The translations under genes were made by a program, and so were the position numbers. DNA of 9,525 nt from Muribaculaceae bacterium (GTDB lineage: Bacteria; Bacteroidota; Bacteroidia; Bacteroidales; Muribaculaceae), in NCBI GenBank assembly GCA_029057255.1, contig JAICZO010000360.1, forward strand, positions 1 to 9,525, written 5' to 3'. Position 1 is the stretch's first letter; each line of letters begins with the position of its first letter. Under the pieces are notes generated by a model, which had not been told where the DNA came from, made no database searches, and worked only from the letters and a program-made list of their open reading frames with translations. This document shows, in pieces, positions 1 to 6,573 of the stretch.

Positions 1-796
1 CGGTGGCTACAGACTCGTCGTCGGAGGTCCACTCGACAGAGCCTATAGTGGCGCCGGTGGGCTCGTAGGTCACTTCGAGGGGGAATGCGCCGAGGGTCCA
101 GCAGACGGGGCCGTCGAGGGGCTTGATGGCTACCTTGCTTGCGCCGATAAACTTGTTGACGGTGAAGCTGATAGAGCCTTGCACGCCGGTGCGGTCGGTG
201 GCTGTGGCCATAATCTTGGCGGTACCTTCCTTGAGGCAGATTACCTTGCCGTTCTCGTCGACGGTAGCGATGCTTTCGTCGGCACTGCTCCATACGATGC
301 GCTTGTATGTGGCGTCCTCGGGCAGTATGGTGGCCTCGAGCTGGAGCTCGTCGGTGACATATATCTTGCCGTCTTCGCTTGGCTGAGTGGTGTTGACGAC
401 ATTGATCTGCTCAACCTTGATGAGCTCGGGGATGACCTGCACCTGGAACGATACCTGGGTGTTGTAGATCTGGAATCCGAAGGGGTTCTCTGCCGTGATG
501 ACAGCCTCGCCCACCTTGATGGCGTGCACGGTACCGTCCTGGTCGACCGTGGCCACGCTTTCGTCAGAAGACTTGAAGACGATAGTGGGATCGTCGACAT
601 CTTCGGGGCCGTAAGTGTAGCTGATGGTGGAGTCCATGCCGACAGGCATGGGCAGCACTTCGCTCACATTGAGGGTGATTTCCTCCATGAGCTTGGCCAT
701 GGGGGCATCGAGGGTGAGCTGCTTTTCGTCGTCGCAGGCAGTGAAGGCTGCAGCGGCGATGAGCATTCCCGGTATGATAAAATATCTGTTTTTCAT
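1..796 (-). CDS. Ig-like (Big_2-type) repeat surface lipoprotein, C-terminus cut by the window edge
   Basis: I translated the reverse strand from the ATG at 796-794. The frame stays open for 265 codons to the window edge, so the C-terminus is missing. The N-terminus is a lipoprotein signal: a basic start (MKNR), a hydrophobic core, then FTAC with Cys21 as the lipidation site, followed by acidic DDE, which fits Bacteroidota surface export. The rest is built from tandem modules of about 90 residues. Each carries the bacterial Ig-like signature around SDESVATVD (78-85), ADESIATVDENGKV (172-185) and SDDESVAT (258-265), with a following glycine-rich strand such as KVGEAVITA or KEGTAKIMA. The gene starts 28 nt after susD, in the slot where PULs often encode a surface glycan-binding protein or another accessory lipoprotein. 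Modules of this type act as spacers or adhesion domains, and any ligand-binding or catalytic domain would lie in the missing part. The lipoprotein and Ig-like calls are firm; a glycan-binding role is inferred from position only. Confidence 0.85.
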   Translation of the reverse strand, partial: MKNRYFIIPGMLIAAAAFTACDDEKQLTLDAPMAKLMEEITLNVSEVLPMPVGMDSTISYTYGPEDVDDPTIVFKSSDESVATVDQDGTVHAIKVGEAVITAENPFGFQIYNTQVSFQVQVIPELIKVEQINVVNTTQPSEDGKIYVTDELQLEATILPEDATYKRIVWSSADESIATVDENGKVICLKEGTAKIMATATDRTGVQGSISFTVNKFIGASKVAIKPLDGPVCWTLGAFPLEVTYEPTGATIGSVEWTSDDESVAT

Positions 797-824
797 CTGA
801 TTATAGTTCTAAGCTGTTTCACTT

Positions 825-2537
825 TTACCATCCGGGGTTCTGACCCAGGTTGGGATTGAGCTGCATCTGGTCGACGGGCAGCGGGTGGAGGTAGTTGCGC
901 TCAGCCCATACGCGGCCGGTCTCGATGATGAGACGCTGGTCGGCGTTGACGGGTACACCGGGGTTGGACCAGCGTGATTTCCACTCGCCTACGTGCTTGA
1001 TGCCGAGGAAGTCCATAGGCATCTCCTTTTCGGCGGTCTTCCAGCGGCGGAGGTCGTCGATGCGGAAGCCTTCCTGGAATAACTCGATTGTGCGCTCGCG
1101 GCGAATCTCGGTGCGCATGTCGAGGCCGTTAGCGTCGACGAGGGCGTTTGTGAGGGCGGGCATGCTCTTGTTGACGCGTTTGCGCACGAGGTTGAGCGAT
1201 TTGTTGAGGTCTTCGTCGCTGATTTTGCCGTCGCGCTCGTAGACAGCTTCGGCATATGTCAGGAGCACTTCGGCGTAGCGCAGGACGGGCCAGTCGTAGC
1301 TTGCGTTCTTGTCGTCAGTGCCGAGATTGCGCTCTGTGGCCCATTTCTGGGGGAAGTATCCCGAGCCCCAGTTGGGGATGAAGCCTTTGTACTTGGCGCG
1401 TTTCTTCTCGTCGTCGCTGCTGCTCCAGTCGGTGCGGCTGTTCTTCTCGGATGCATCCCAGAAAGTGTCGCCGGGGCGCATCAGAGTGTAGCGCATGCGG
1501 TTGTCGCGGTTCTGCCACTCGCTCTTGACGGTCTCGTAGCCCTTGAAGAGGGGCGACTTGTCGATGGGCAGACCGTCGGAGCAGAGGTACATATCGACGA
1601 GCTTTGCCGACACATACTGTGCGTTGGCGAGCACTTCGGTGGTGAGGTTGCGGCCTACGGTCTTGAGGGTGGGGTCGTAGCAGCGCTTGATGATATACTC
1701 TTTGTTGGCGCTCTTCTGTATGCCTGCGCCGTTGCAGACAAGGTCCTCGAGGATGAACATATACTTCTGCGCCGAGTCACCGAGGGCGACGGGGGCGAAG
1801 AGCTCGAACTTGTTGGAGTTGATGACCGTCAGTGCGGCATCGGCGGCCACGCCGCAGAGCTCTTTGCCGCGTGTCTCGTTCTGGCGGAACTTCTGCCATG
1901 TGCCTTCGAAGAGGGCCACGCGAGCCATGAATGCGTATGCGCCTTCGACGCCTACACGACCCTCTGCCAGTTCGGCGGTGGGCTTGAGCAGCTCTGTTGC
2001 GGTGCGGAGGTCTTCGAGGATGAAGTCGATGACTTCGCCGCGGTCGTTGCGCTTCGCTTTCATCAGAGCGTCGTCGACGTCGACAGTGTGGTCAACGAGG
2101 ATGACGTCGCCGAATTTCATCACGAGCTGGAAGTGGTTCCATGCGCGGAAGAAGTATGCCTCGCCGATATACTGTGCGATTTCGTCCTTGTTGGCGTACT
2201 TCTCGGAGTTCTCGATGAGGAGGTTGCAGCGGCGGATGTTGCTGTAGGGGCCGCCGTACTCGCCGTCGCCCTGGGGCACGGCGTTTGTGCCGGTAGCGAA
2301 TACGTTGATGCCGCTTTTGTCCTTGAGCAGGTCAGAGCGCTTGTCGGCGTGGGTGTTGTCATAGACAGTGCCGAAGTCGGGCAGCCAGCCGTAGAAAACG
2401 TTGGCGAAGCTTTCGAAGTCGCCCGGTTTGCCCCAGAGGTCATCCTCGGAGAGCTGGTCCTGGGGGCTCAGGTTGAGGCACGATGCCGAGGCGAGCGCCA
2501 CAAGGCCGAAAGCCATATATTTGAAAATACTTTTCAT
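825..2537 (-). CDS. SusD/RagB-family outer-membrane nutrient-binding lipoprotein
   Basis: The 570-residue product is a typical SusD-family length. SusD proteins sit on the outer membrane as a lid over the SusC barrel and help capture the nutrient. The N-terminus is a lipoprotein signal with Cys20 (LASASC), followed by the family-typical LNLSPQDQLSEDDLW. Family landmarks appear in order: GEAYFFRAWNHFQLVMKFGD (125-144) in the TPR-like N-terminal half, LRYAEVLLTYAEA (419-431), LNLVRKRVN (448-456 approx.), RRERTIELFQEGFRIDDLRRW (479-499), and the C-terminal LHPLPVDQMQLNPNLGQNPGW ending, matching the usual IPxxEInlNPnLxQNPGW. The gene starts 24 nt after the susC stop and ends 28 nt before the next lipoprotein gene, with no promoter motif in either gap, so it is almost certainly cotranscribed. 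The substrate cannot be inferred from the sequence. It appears complete, with no frameshift. Confidence 0.97.
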   Translation of the reverse strand: MKSIFKYMAFGLVALASASCLNLSPQDQLSEDDLWGKPGDFESFANVFYGWLPDFGTVYDNTHADKRSDLLKDKSGINVFATGTNAVPQGDGEYGGPYSNIRRCNLLIENSEKYANKDEIAQYIGEAYFFRAWNHFQLVMKFGDVILVDHTVDVDDALMKAKRNDRGEVIDFILEDLRTATELLKPTAELAEGRVGVEGAYAFMARVALFEGTWQKFRQNETRGKELCGVAADAALTVINSNKFELFAPVALGDSAQKYMFILEDLVCNGAGIQKSANKEYIIKRCYDPTLKTVGRNLTTEVLANAQYVSAKLVDMYLCSDGLPIDKSPLFKGYETVKSEWQNRDNRMRYTLMRPGDTFWDASEKNSRTDWSSSDDEKKRAKYKGFIPNWGSGYFPQKWATERNLGTDDKNASYDWPVLRYAEVLLTYAEAVYERDGKISDEDLNKSLNLVRKRVNKSMPALTNALVDANGLDMRTEIRRERTIELFQEGFRIDDLRRWKTAEKEMPMDFLGIKHVGEWKSRWSNPGVPVNADQRLIIETGRVWAERNYLHPLPVDQMQLNPNLGQNPGW

Positions 2538-2561
2538 CGATATATAATAAGGTGAGAGTTT

Positions 2562-5500
2562 TTAGAATGTGATATTAGCTCCGAATGTCCATGTGCGGTT
2601 GAAGGGGTAGCGCGCCATGTTTGTCACTGTCGATGCGGCCTCGGGGTCCCATCCGTCGTGGATGTGGCTTGTCTCCCACAGGTCGGTGCCGGTGATGTAG
2701 AAGCGGAGGTTGGTGATGGCCTTCTGACGCTTGAGCAGCTGCTGGGGCATGGTGTAGCCCACGGTGATGTTCTTCAGACGCAGGTAGCTGCCGTCGTTGA
2801 CGAGCCACGAAGAGCACTGGTAGTTGTAGTTGTTGATGTCGGCAAGGTTGGTGAGGGTCGGGTAGCGGTTGTCGGGAGTCTCGGGGCTCCATACGTTGCC
2901 CACCCAGTGGTTCGAGCCGTTCTGGTATGCGGTACGCATAGGAATCTGCCAGGGGTCGGAGCTGCCGTTGCCCTGACGGCGGTATACAGTGCGACGGCCT
3001 GCGCCCTGGAAGATGACGTTGACGTCGAAGCCGTTCCATTCGGCGCCGAAGTTGAACGAGAACTGAATCTTGGGGTCGTCGGTGCCGAGGTATACATAGT
3101 CGTTGGCATCGAGCTTGCCGTCGCCGTTGACGTCCTCGAACATGTTGTCGCCCACGCGGAGCACGCGGATGTTGCCCACCTGCGATGTCTCCTGATAGCG
3201 GTCCTTATACTTGGCGAGCATCTCCTCGTCCTCGATCTTGCCGCAGTAGCGCAGACCGAAGATCGAGCGCAGGGGGTAGCCCTCGCGGTCGGAGCGCATA
3301 CCGGCCTGGATTACGCCCGAGCCGCCGCGGTCGACGAGTTCGTTGTCGGCGTAGGTGAATGTGCCGCCGATGTGGTATGTCACCTTGCCTATCTGGTCGT
3401 TCCAGTTGAGCTGACCTTCGTAGCCCCATGCCTTGAACTTGCCGTCGTTGCCCTTGGGAGCGGCGTCGCCGAGGATGGCGGGGTAGAGCACGTCGATGAG
3501 CATGTTGTTGGTGTTCTTGTAGAAGGCTTCGACAGTACCGCGGAGGCGGTTGTTGAGGAAGCCGAAGTCAAGGGCGACGTTGTAGTTGTGGATGCGCTCC
3601 CATGTGCGGTCGGTGCTGACGAGCTTGCCGTTGGTGTTGATGGTGCCGACGAGCTGTCCGCCGATGAGGTTGCCGCCGGTGGACGCCATGTTGTAGAGCT
3701 GCACGCCGTCGTAGCGGTCGATACCGCTCTGGTTACCTACGTTGCCGTACGAAGCGCGGAGCTTGAGCTCGTTGACGTAGGGGCGGGCGCCCTGCATGAA
3801 TGCTTCCTCGGTGATGCGCCAGCCTGCCGACGCGCCCCAGAAGAATGCCCAGCGGTTTTCGGGGCGGAACTTCGAGCTGCCGTCGTAGCGGGCCTGACCT
3901 TCGATCATGTACTTGCTCTTGTAGTCGTAGTTGGCACGGCCGTAGTACGACATGATGGCCTCTTCCCACTTGCCTACGTTTTTGAGGGTGGTCTCGCCGG
4001 TGCCGTTGGGCACGTTGAGCGAGGGCTGGATGTCGAGAGTGTGCGAGCCTGCGCCCTCGTACTGCTTGAGGTTGTACTGCAGACCGGCCATGAATGCCGT
4101 GTTGTGCACTTCATTGAAGGTCTTGCTGTAGTTGAGATAGCCCTGTACGGAGTAGAAGTCGGTCTGCGAGAAGGTCTTGTCGTAGTAGGTGTCCTTCTGC
4201 TGGGGGAATGTCACCTCGGGGGTGTTGTCGTACTGGTAGAAGTCGACGGGCACGCTCTTGGTGTCGCGTGTGGCCTCGGAGTGGTTGTAGCCGAGGACGG
4301 CGTTGGCGGTGAAGCCCTTGAGAATTTCGTAGCGGAGGGTCTCGCTGATGTTGATGGCGTTGACCTTGAGCTTGTTGTCGCCGCCCAGCTCGCAGAGCCA
4401 GTTGGGAGCGCGCCAGTCACGGCCCCATGCGTAGGGCTTGCCGTCGATGGTCGATGTCGGGAAGCCGGGCTGAGCCGAGTTGACGGTCAGGGCAGAGCCG
4501 ATCTGAGTGGGCGATACCTGGTCCTGACGGTTGTATGCGATGACGCTCTGCAGCTCGAGGTTGCTTGCGAGCTGCATGCTGTTGTTGAGGCGGAGGTTGA
4601 TACGCTGGTTGTGGTTGTTACCCCACTTGAGGTTGGAGTCGTCGTACATGTAGCCGAGCGAGAAGCGGTATGTGTTCTTGTCGGTGCCGCCGCTGACGCT
4701 GAGCTCGTGCTGAGTGCTCCACGAGTCGCCCCACATGACATCCTGCCAGTCGGTGTCGAAGAACACCATATCGTCGACGTTATTCATGTTGAGGGGGTTG
4801 CCGTTGATCCACTGGTTGCGGTATTTCTTGGCCAGCATGGCGTAGCGAATCCATGTGTCGCTGCTTGTGGCGCCGTCGTTGGTGCGCGCCATGAGCAGAG
4901 CGTCGGCCCACTGGTCGAGGCTCATAAGCTCGGCCGACAGACCGATGTGCTTGTATGTGAACGAGCCGTTGTAGTCGACCTTGACGCGGCCGCTCTTGGC
5001 CTGCTTGGTGGTGATGAGCACGACGCCGCCGGCAGCCTTGCTACCGTAGATAGAGGCCGAGGCGTCCTTGAGGAAGTTCATGCTCTCGATATCGGAGGGG
5101 TTGATGAGTCGGAGGTCGTTGATGCTCTCGTACTCGACACCGTCGATGATGATGAGGGGTGTGGCGGTATTGGCCGATACGGCACCGCGGAGGGTCATGT
5201 TCCACGATTCGTCGCCGGGGGCGGTAGAGTTACGTGTGATGATGACACCGGGTACCTGGCCCTGGATAGCCTGGACGGGCGATGAAAGGTTACCTTTGTT
5301 CTGGAGAGCCTTGTCGTCGATGACGGCAACCGAGCCGGTCATGGTAGCTTTTTTCTGTGTACCGTAGCCGACGACCACCACTTCGTTGAGCAGTGAGGTG
5401 TCTTCGGTCATGGTGATGTTGACCACGTTGCCGGTCACTTTCACTTCCTTGGGTTTGTAGCCCACGTAGCTCACGACCAGAGTGGCGCCGCTCTGTGCTT

Positions 5501-5753
5501 TGATTGAATACTTTCCGTCAATGTCGGTTACGGCACCGCCGGGCTGACCCTTGACGGTGACGCTGGCGCCTATCAGAGGCTCGCCGCTCTCGTCGACAAT
5601 CTCACCGGTGACCGTCATTACGGTCTGCTGCGCTGCGGCCGGTGCCGGTTCGGCAACCGCCGCCTGCGGGCAGGCAAGAGCCATTGAGGCAGCCATTATG
5701 CTGCACAACAGCGGTCCGCGCAGTGATGAGACAAGTTGAGATCTCTTTCGCAT
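2562..5753 (-). CDS. SusC/RagA-family TonB-dependent outer-membrane transporter
   Basis: The product has 1063 residues from the ATG at 5753-5751. An upstream in-frame extension to 5960 is rejected because it overlaps the sigma-factor gene and would bury the signal peptide. The protein has a basic N-terminus (MRKRS), a hydrophobic stretch and a likely cleavage after AVA at 34. A carboxypeptidase-regulatory-like beta domain follows (about 46-117: VTGEIVDESGEPLIGASV, then TDIDGKYSI and VSYVGY). The SusC motif NEVVVVGYGTQKK (123-135) and the plug domain (about 136-250, with LRG, IIIDGVEYES and SIYGSKAAGGVVLITTK) come next. A long C-terminal barrel ends in aromatic Phe (WTFGANITF). The protein imports oligomeric nutrients across the outer membrane using TonB energy together with the SusD lid. 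It has no N-terminal STN signalling domain, so it does not look like a FecA-type transducer. It lies 44 nt after the sigma-factor stop, and that gap has no TAnnTTTG promoter box. Confidence 0.96.
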   Translation of the reverse strand: MRKRSQLVSSLRGPLLCSIMAASMALACPQAAVAEPAPAAAQQTVMTVTGEIVDESGEPLIGASVTVKGQPGGAVTDIDGKYSIKAQSGATLVVSYVGYKPKEVKVTGNVVNITMTEDTSLLNEVVVVGYGTQKKATMTGSVAVIDDKALQNKGNLSSPVQAIQGQVPGVIITRNSTAPGDESWNMTLRGAVSANTATPLIIIDGVEYESINDLRLINPSDIESMNFLKDASASIYGSKAAGGVVLITTKQAKSGRVKVDYNGSFTYKHIGLSAELMSLDQWADALLMARTNDGATSSDTWIRYAMLAKKYRNQWINGNPLNMNNVDDMVFFDTDWQDVMWGDSWSTQHELSVSGGTDKNTYRFSLGYMYDDSNLKWGNNHNQRINLRLNNSMQLASNLELQSVIAYNRQDQVSPTQIGSALTVNSAQPGFPTSTIDGKPYAWGRDWRAPNWLCELGGDNKLKVNAINISETLRYEILKGFTANAVLGYNHSEATRDTKSVPVDFYQYDNTPEVTFPQQKDTYYDKTFSQTDFYSVQGYLNYSKTFNEVHNTAFMAGLQYNLKQYEGAGSHTLDIQPSLNVPNGTGETTLKNVGKWEEAIMSYYGRANYDYKSKYMIEGQARYDGSSKFRPENRWAFFWGASAGWRITEEAFMQGARPYVNELKLRASYGNVGNQSGIDRYDGVQLYNMASTGGNLIGGQLVGTINTNGKLVSTDRTWERIHNYNVALDFGFLNNRLRGTVEAFYKNTNNMLIDVLYPAILGDAAPKGNDGKFKAWGYEGQLNWNDQIGKVTYHIGGTFTYADNELVDRGGSGVIQAGMRSDREGYPLRSIFGLRYCGKIEDEEMLAKYKDRYQETSQVGNIRVLRVGDNMFEDVNGDGKLDANDYVYLGTDDPKIQFSFNFGAEWNGFDVNVIFQGAGRRTVYRRQGNGSSDPWQIPMRTAYQNGSNHWVGNVWSPETPDNRYPTLTNLADINNYNYQCSSWLVNDGSYLRLKNITVGYTMPQQLLKRQKAITNLRFYITGTDLWETSHIHDGWDPEAASTVTNMARYPFNRTWTFGANITF

Positions 5754-5797
5754 AGTAAGAAGATTGGTTTTATTAGTTTTTTCAGTGTTATTCTGTG

Positions 5798-6313
5798 TCA
5801 GGCTATCGCCGATATGTAGGAGCGGACGTCGCGTCGTCCGAGCCGCAGATGGTTTTCCACGGTTCTTGCCGACAGGTCCAGCTCGCCTGCGATGTCGGCC
5901 ACGTTCATATCGTCGTACCTGTTCATTATATATATAGTACGACGCTGCGGAGGCAGACACTCAACGAAGCTTCTCTCGCAAGCGGCTATGTCGCGGGCGA
6001 AAATCTCGGCCTCGGCATCGAAGATTTCGCCTTGGGCCGACAGTGCCATTTCGTCGCACGCGCCGCGGAAGCGGTAGATACGCCGGAGATAGTCGTTGAC
6101 AAGGTTGTGGGCGATAGTGAAAATCAGCGATACCACGCCGGACTCTTCGAGTACGGCATCGCACTCGAGCAGGCGGAGCCACACGTCCTGTGTGAGGTTC
6201 TCTGCTTCGAAGCTGTCGTTGACGCGGGTGGAGATGTAGCTCTGCACGCGGCCCGATAGTCGGGTGTAGGTTGAGGCGATGATGCTTTCCCTGTCAGGGA
6301 CTTGCGGTGTCAT
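5798..6313 (-). CDS. ECF-type RNA polymerase sigma factor
   Basis: The 171-residue protein has the two-domain layout of ECF sigma factors, which direct RNA polymerase to specific promoters. Region 2 (about 15-84) contains AENLTQDVWLRLLE (37-50) and LIFTIAHNLVNDYLRR (63-78), the core-binding and -10-recognition segments. Region 4 (about 108-168) contains LPPQRRTIYIMNRYDDMNVADIAGELDLSARTVENHL as a continuous helix-turn-helix (split here: LPPQRRTIYIMNRYDD, then MNVADIAGELDLSARTVENHL). The start is the ATG at 6313-6311, about 65 nt downstream of a strong promoter at 6384-6414. No FecR-like anti-sigma gene lies between it and susC or upstream of it, and the adjacent SusC has no STN domain, so the standard SusC-FecR-ECF relay is incomplete here. 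It is the first gene of the probable sigma-susC-susD-lipoprotein operon. Its target promoters are unknown and could include this operon. Confidence 0.93.
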   Translation of the reverse strand: MTPQVPDRESIIASTYTRLSGRVQSYISTRVNDSFEAENLTQDVWLRLLECDAVLEESGVVSLIFTIAHNLVNDYLRRIYRFRGACDEMALSAQGEIFDAEAEIFARDIAACERSFVECLPPQRRTIYIMNRYDDMNVADIAGELDLSARTVENHLRLGRRDVRSYISAIA

Positions 6314-6349
6314 GGTAATCAGGATTAAGGGTTTCTTCGGTTTTGTCGT

Positions 6350-6380
6350 TGTCGGGGAGTTTTCGGAGCTTTTCCCGACA
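6350..6380 (-). other. 5' leader stem-loop of the ECF sigma operon
   Basis: TGTCGGG (6350-6356) and CCCGACA (6374-6380) form a perfect 7-bp inverted repeat with a 17-nt loop. It lies 4 nt downstream of the -7 box of the sigma promoter, so in the transcript it would sit at or immediately after the 5' end, about 37 nt before the start codon. A 5'-terminal hairpin of this kind could stabilise the mRNA or affect translation. No U-tract follows, so it is not a terminator. The pairing is visible in the sequence; a function is only inferred. Confidence 0.4.
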
Positions 6381-6383
6381 GTG

Positions 6384-6414
6384 CAAAATTATTACCTTAT
6401 TATCGCCTTGCAAA
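6384..6414 (-). promoter_or_regulatory. Bacteroides-type primary-sigma promoter for the ECF sigma/susCD operon
   Basis: Read on the minus strand, TTTG (6414-6411) is followed after exactly 19 nt by TAATTTTG (6391-6384). This fits the known Bacteroides housekeeping promoter, -33 TTTG, spacer of about 19-21, -7 TAnnTTTG. The expected transcription start is near 6378, giving a leader of about 65 nt before the sigma-factor ATG. The surrounding 6380-6535 stretch is strikingly AT-rich compared with the genes. A promoter recognised by the housekeeping sigma here means the ECF gene does not depend only on its own product. Confidence 0.75.
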
Positions 6415-6519
6415 GACAATTATCTCCTTTTATGTGTCATTTCATTATATTGGACGTATCAATTTTTTATAGCCTGACATACAGATGTTTAAGAAATTGA
6501 GATTGTGAATTTCATAATA

Positions 6520-6547
6520 ATTTGAGACTCGGGGAGTGATTTGAGAC
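6520..6547 (-). repeat. 9-bp direct repeat pair, candidate operator for the AraC-type regulator
   Basis: On the minus strand GTCTCAAAT occurs twice with 10 nt between copies (6547-6539 and 6528-6520), a period of 19 bp. A weaker partial match (core TCTCAA) lies at 6502-6497. AraC-family proteins bind through two helix-turn-helices and often recognise tandem direct half-sites about two helical turns apart. The pair sits in the intergenic region between the AraC-domain regulator stop and the sigma promoter, roughly 105 bp upstream of the -33 element. The identity of the repeats is directly visible; the operator role is inferred and could be chance. Confidence 0.35.
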
Positions 6548-6573
6548 GCTACCCGGGCCTGTCTGCGGCTGCC

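Noticed and set aside
179..859. 226-codon plus-strand open frame over the left lipoprotein gene
   Set aside because: It is antisense to the Ig-like lipoprotein and runs into susD. The minus-strand reading has a lipobox and repeated domains, whereas this one has no motif.
2658..5285. 875-codon open frame on the plus strand, antisense to susC
   Set aside because: It lies wholly inside the SusC coding region, has a Val/Leu/Ala-rich composition with no recognisable motif, and is explained by the GC-rich codon use of the true gene. SusC motifs are unambiguous on the other strand.
5754..5960. 69-residue N-terminal extension of SusC
   Set aside because: It overlaps the sigma-factor gene and places the signal peptide internally. 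The ATG at 5753 directly precedes a proper signal peptide.
6435..6479. TGTCA ... TGACA inverted pair in the AT-rich intergenic region
   Set aside because: Only 5 bp match with a 35-nt separation, which is easily expected by chance.
6279..6500. 73-codon plus-strand open frame across the sigma promoter region
   Set aside because: It crosses the sigma-factor start and an AT-rich intergenic region, and shows no motif and no plus-strand promoter.
6541..6573. Possible terminator after the regulator gene
   Set aside because: The GC-rich stretch offers only a 4-bp stem (AGAC/GTCT) and no U-tract, so read-through into the intergenic region cannot be excluded, but no terminator can be supported.
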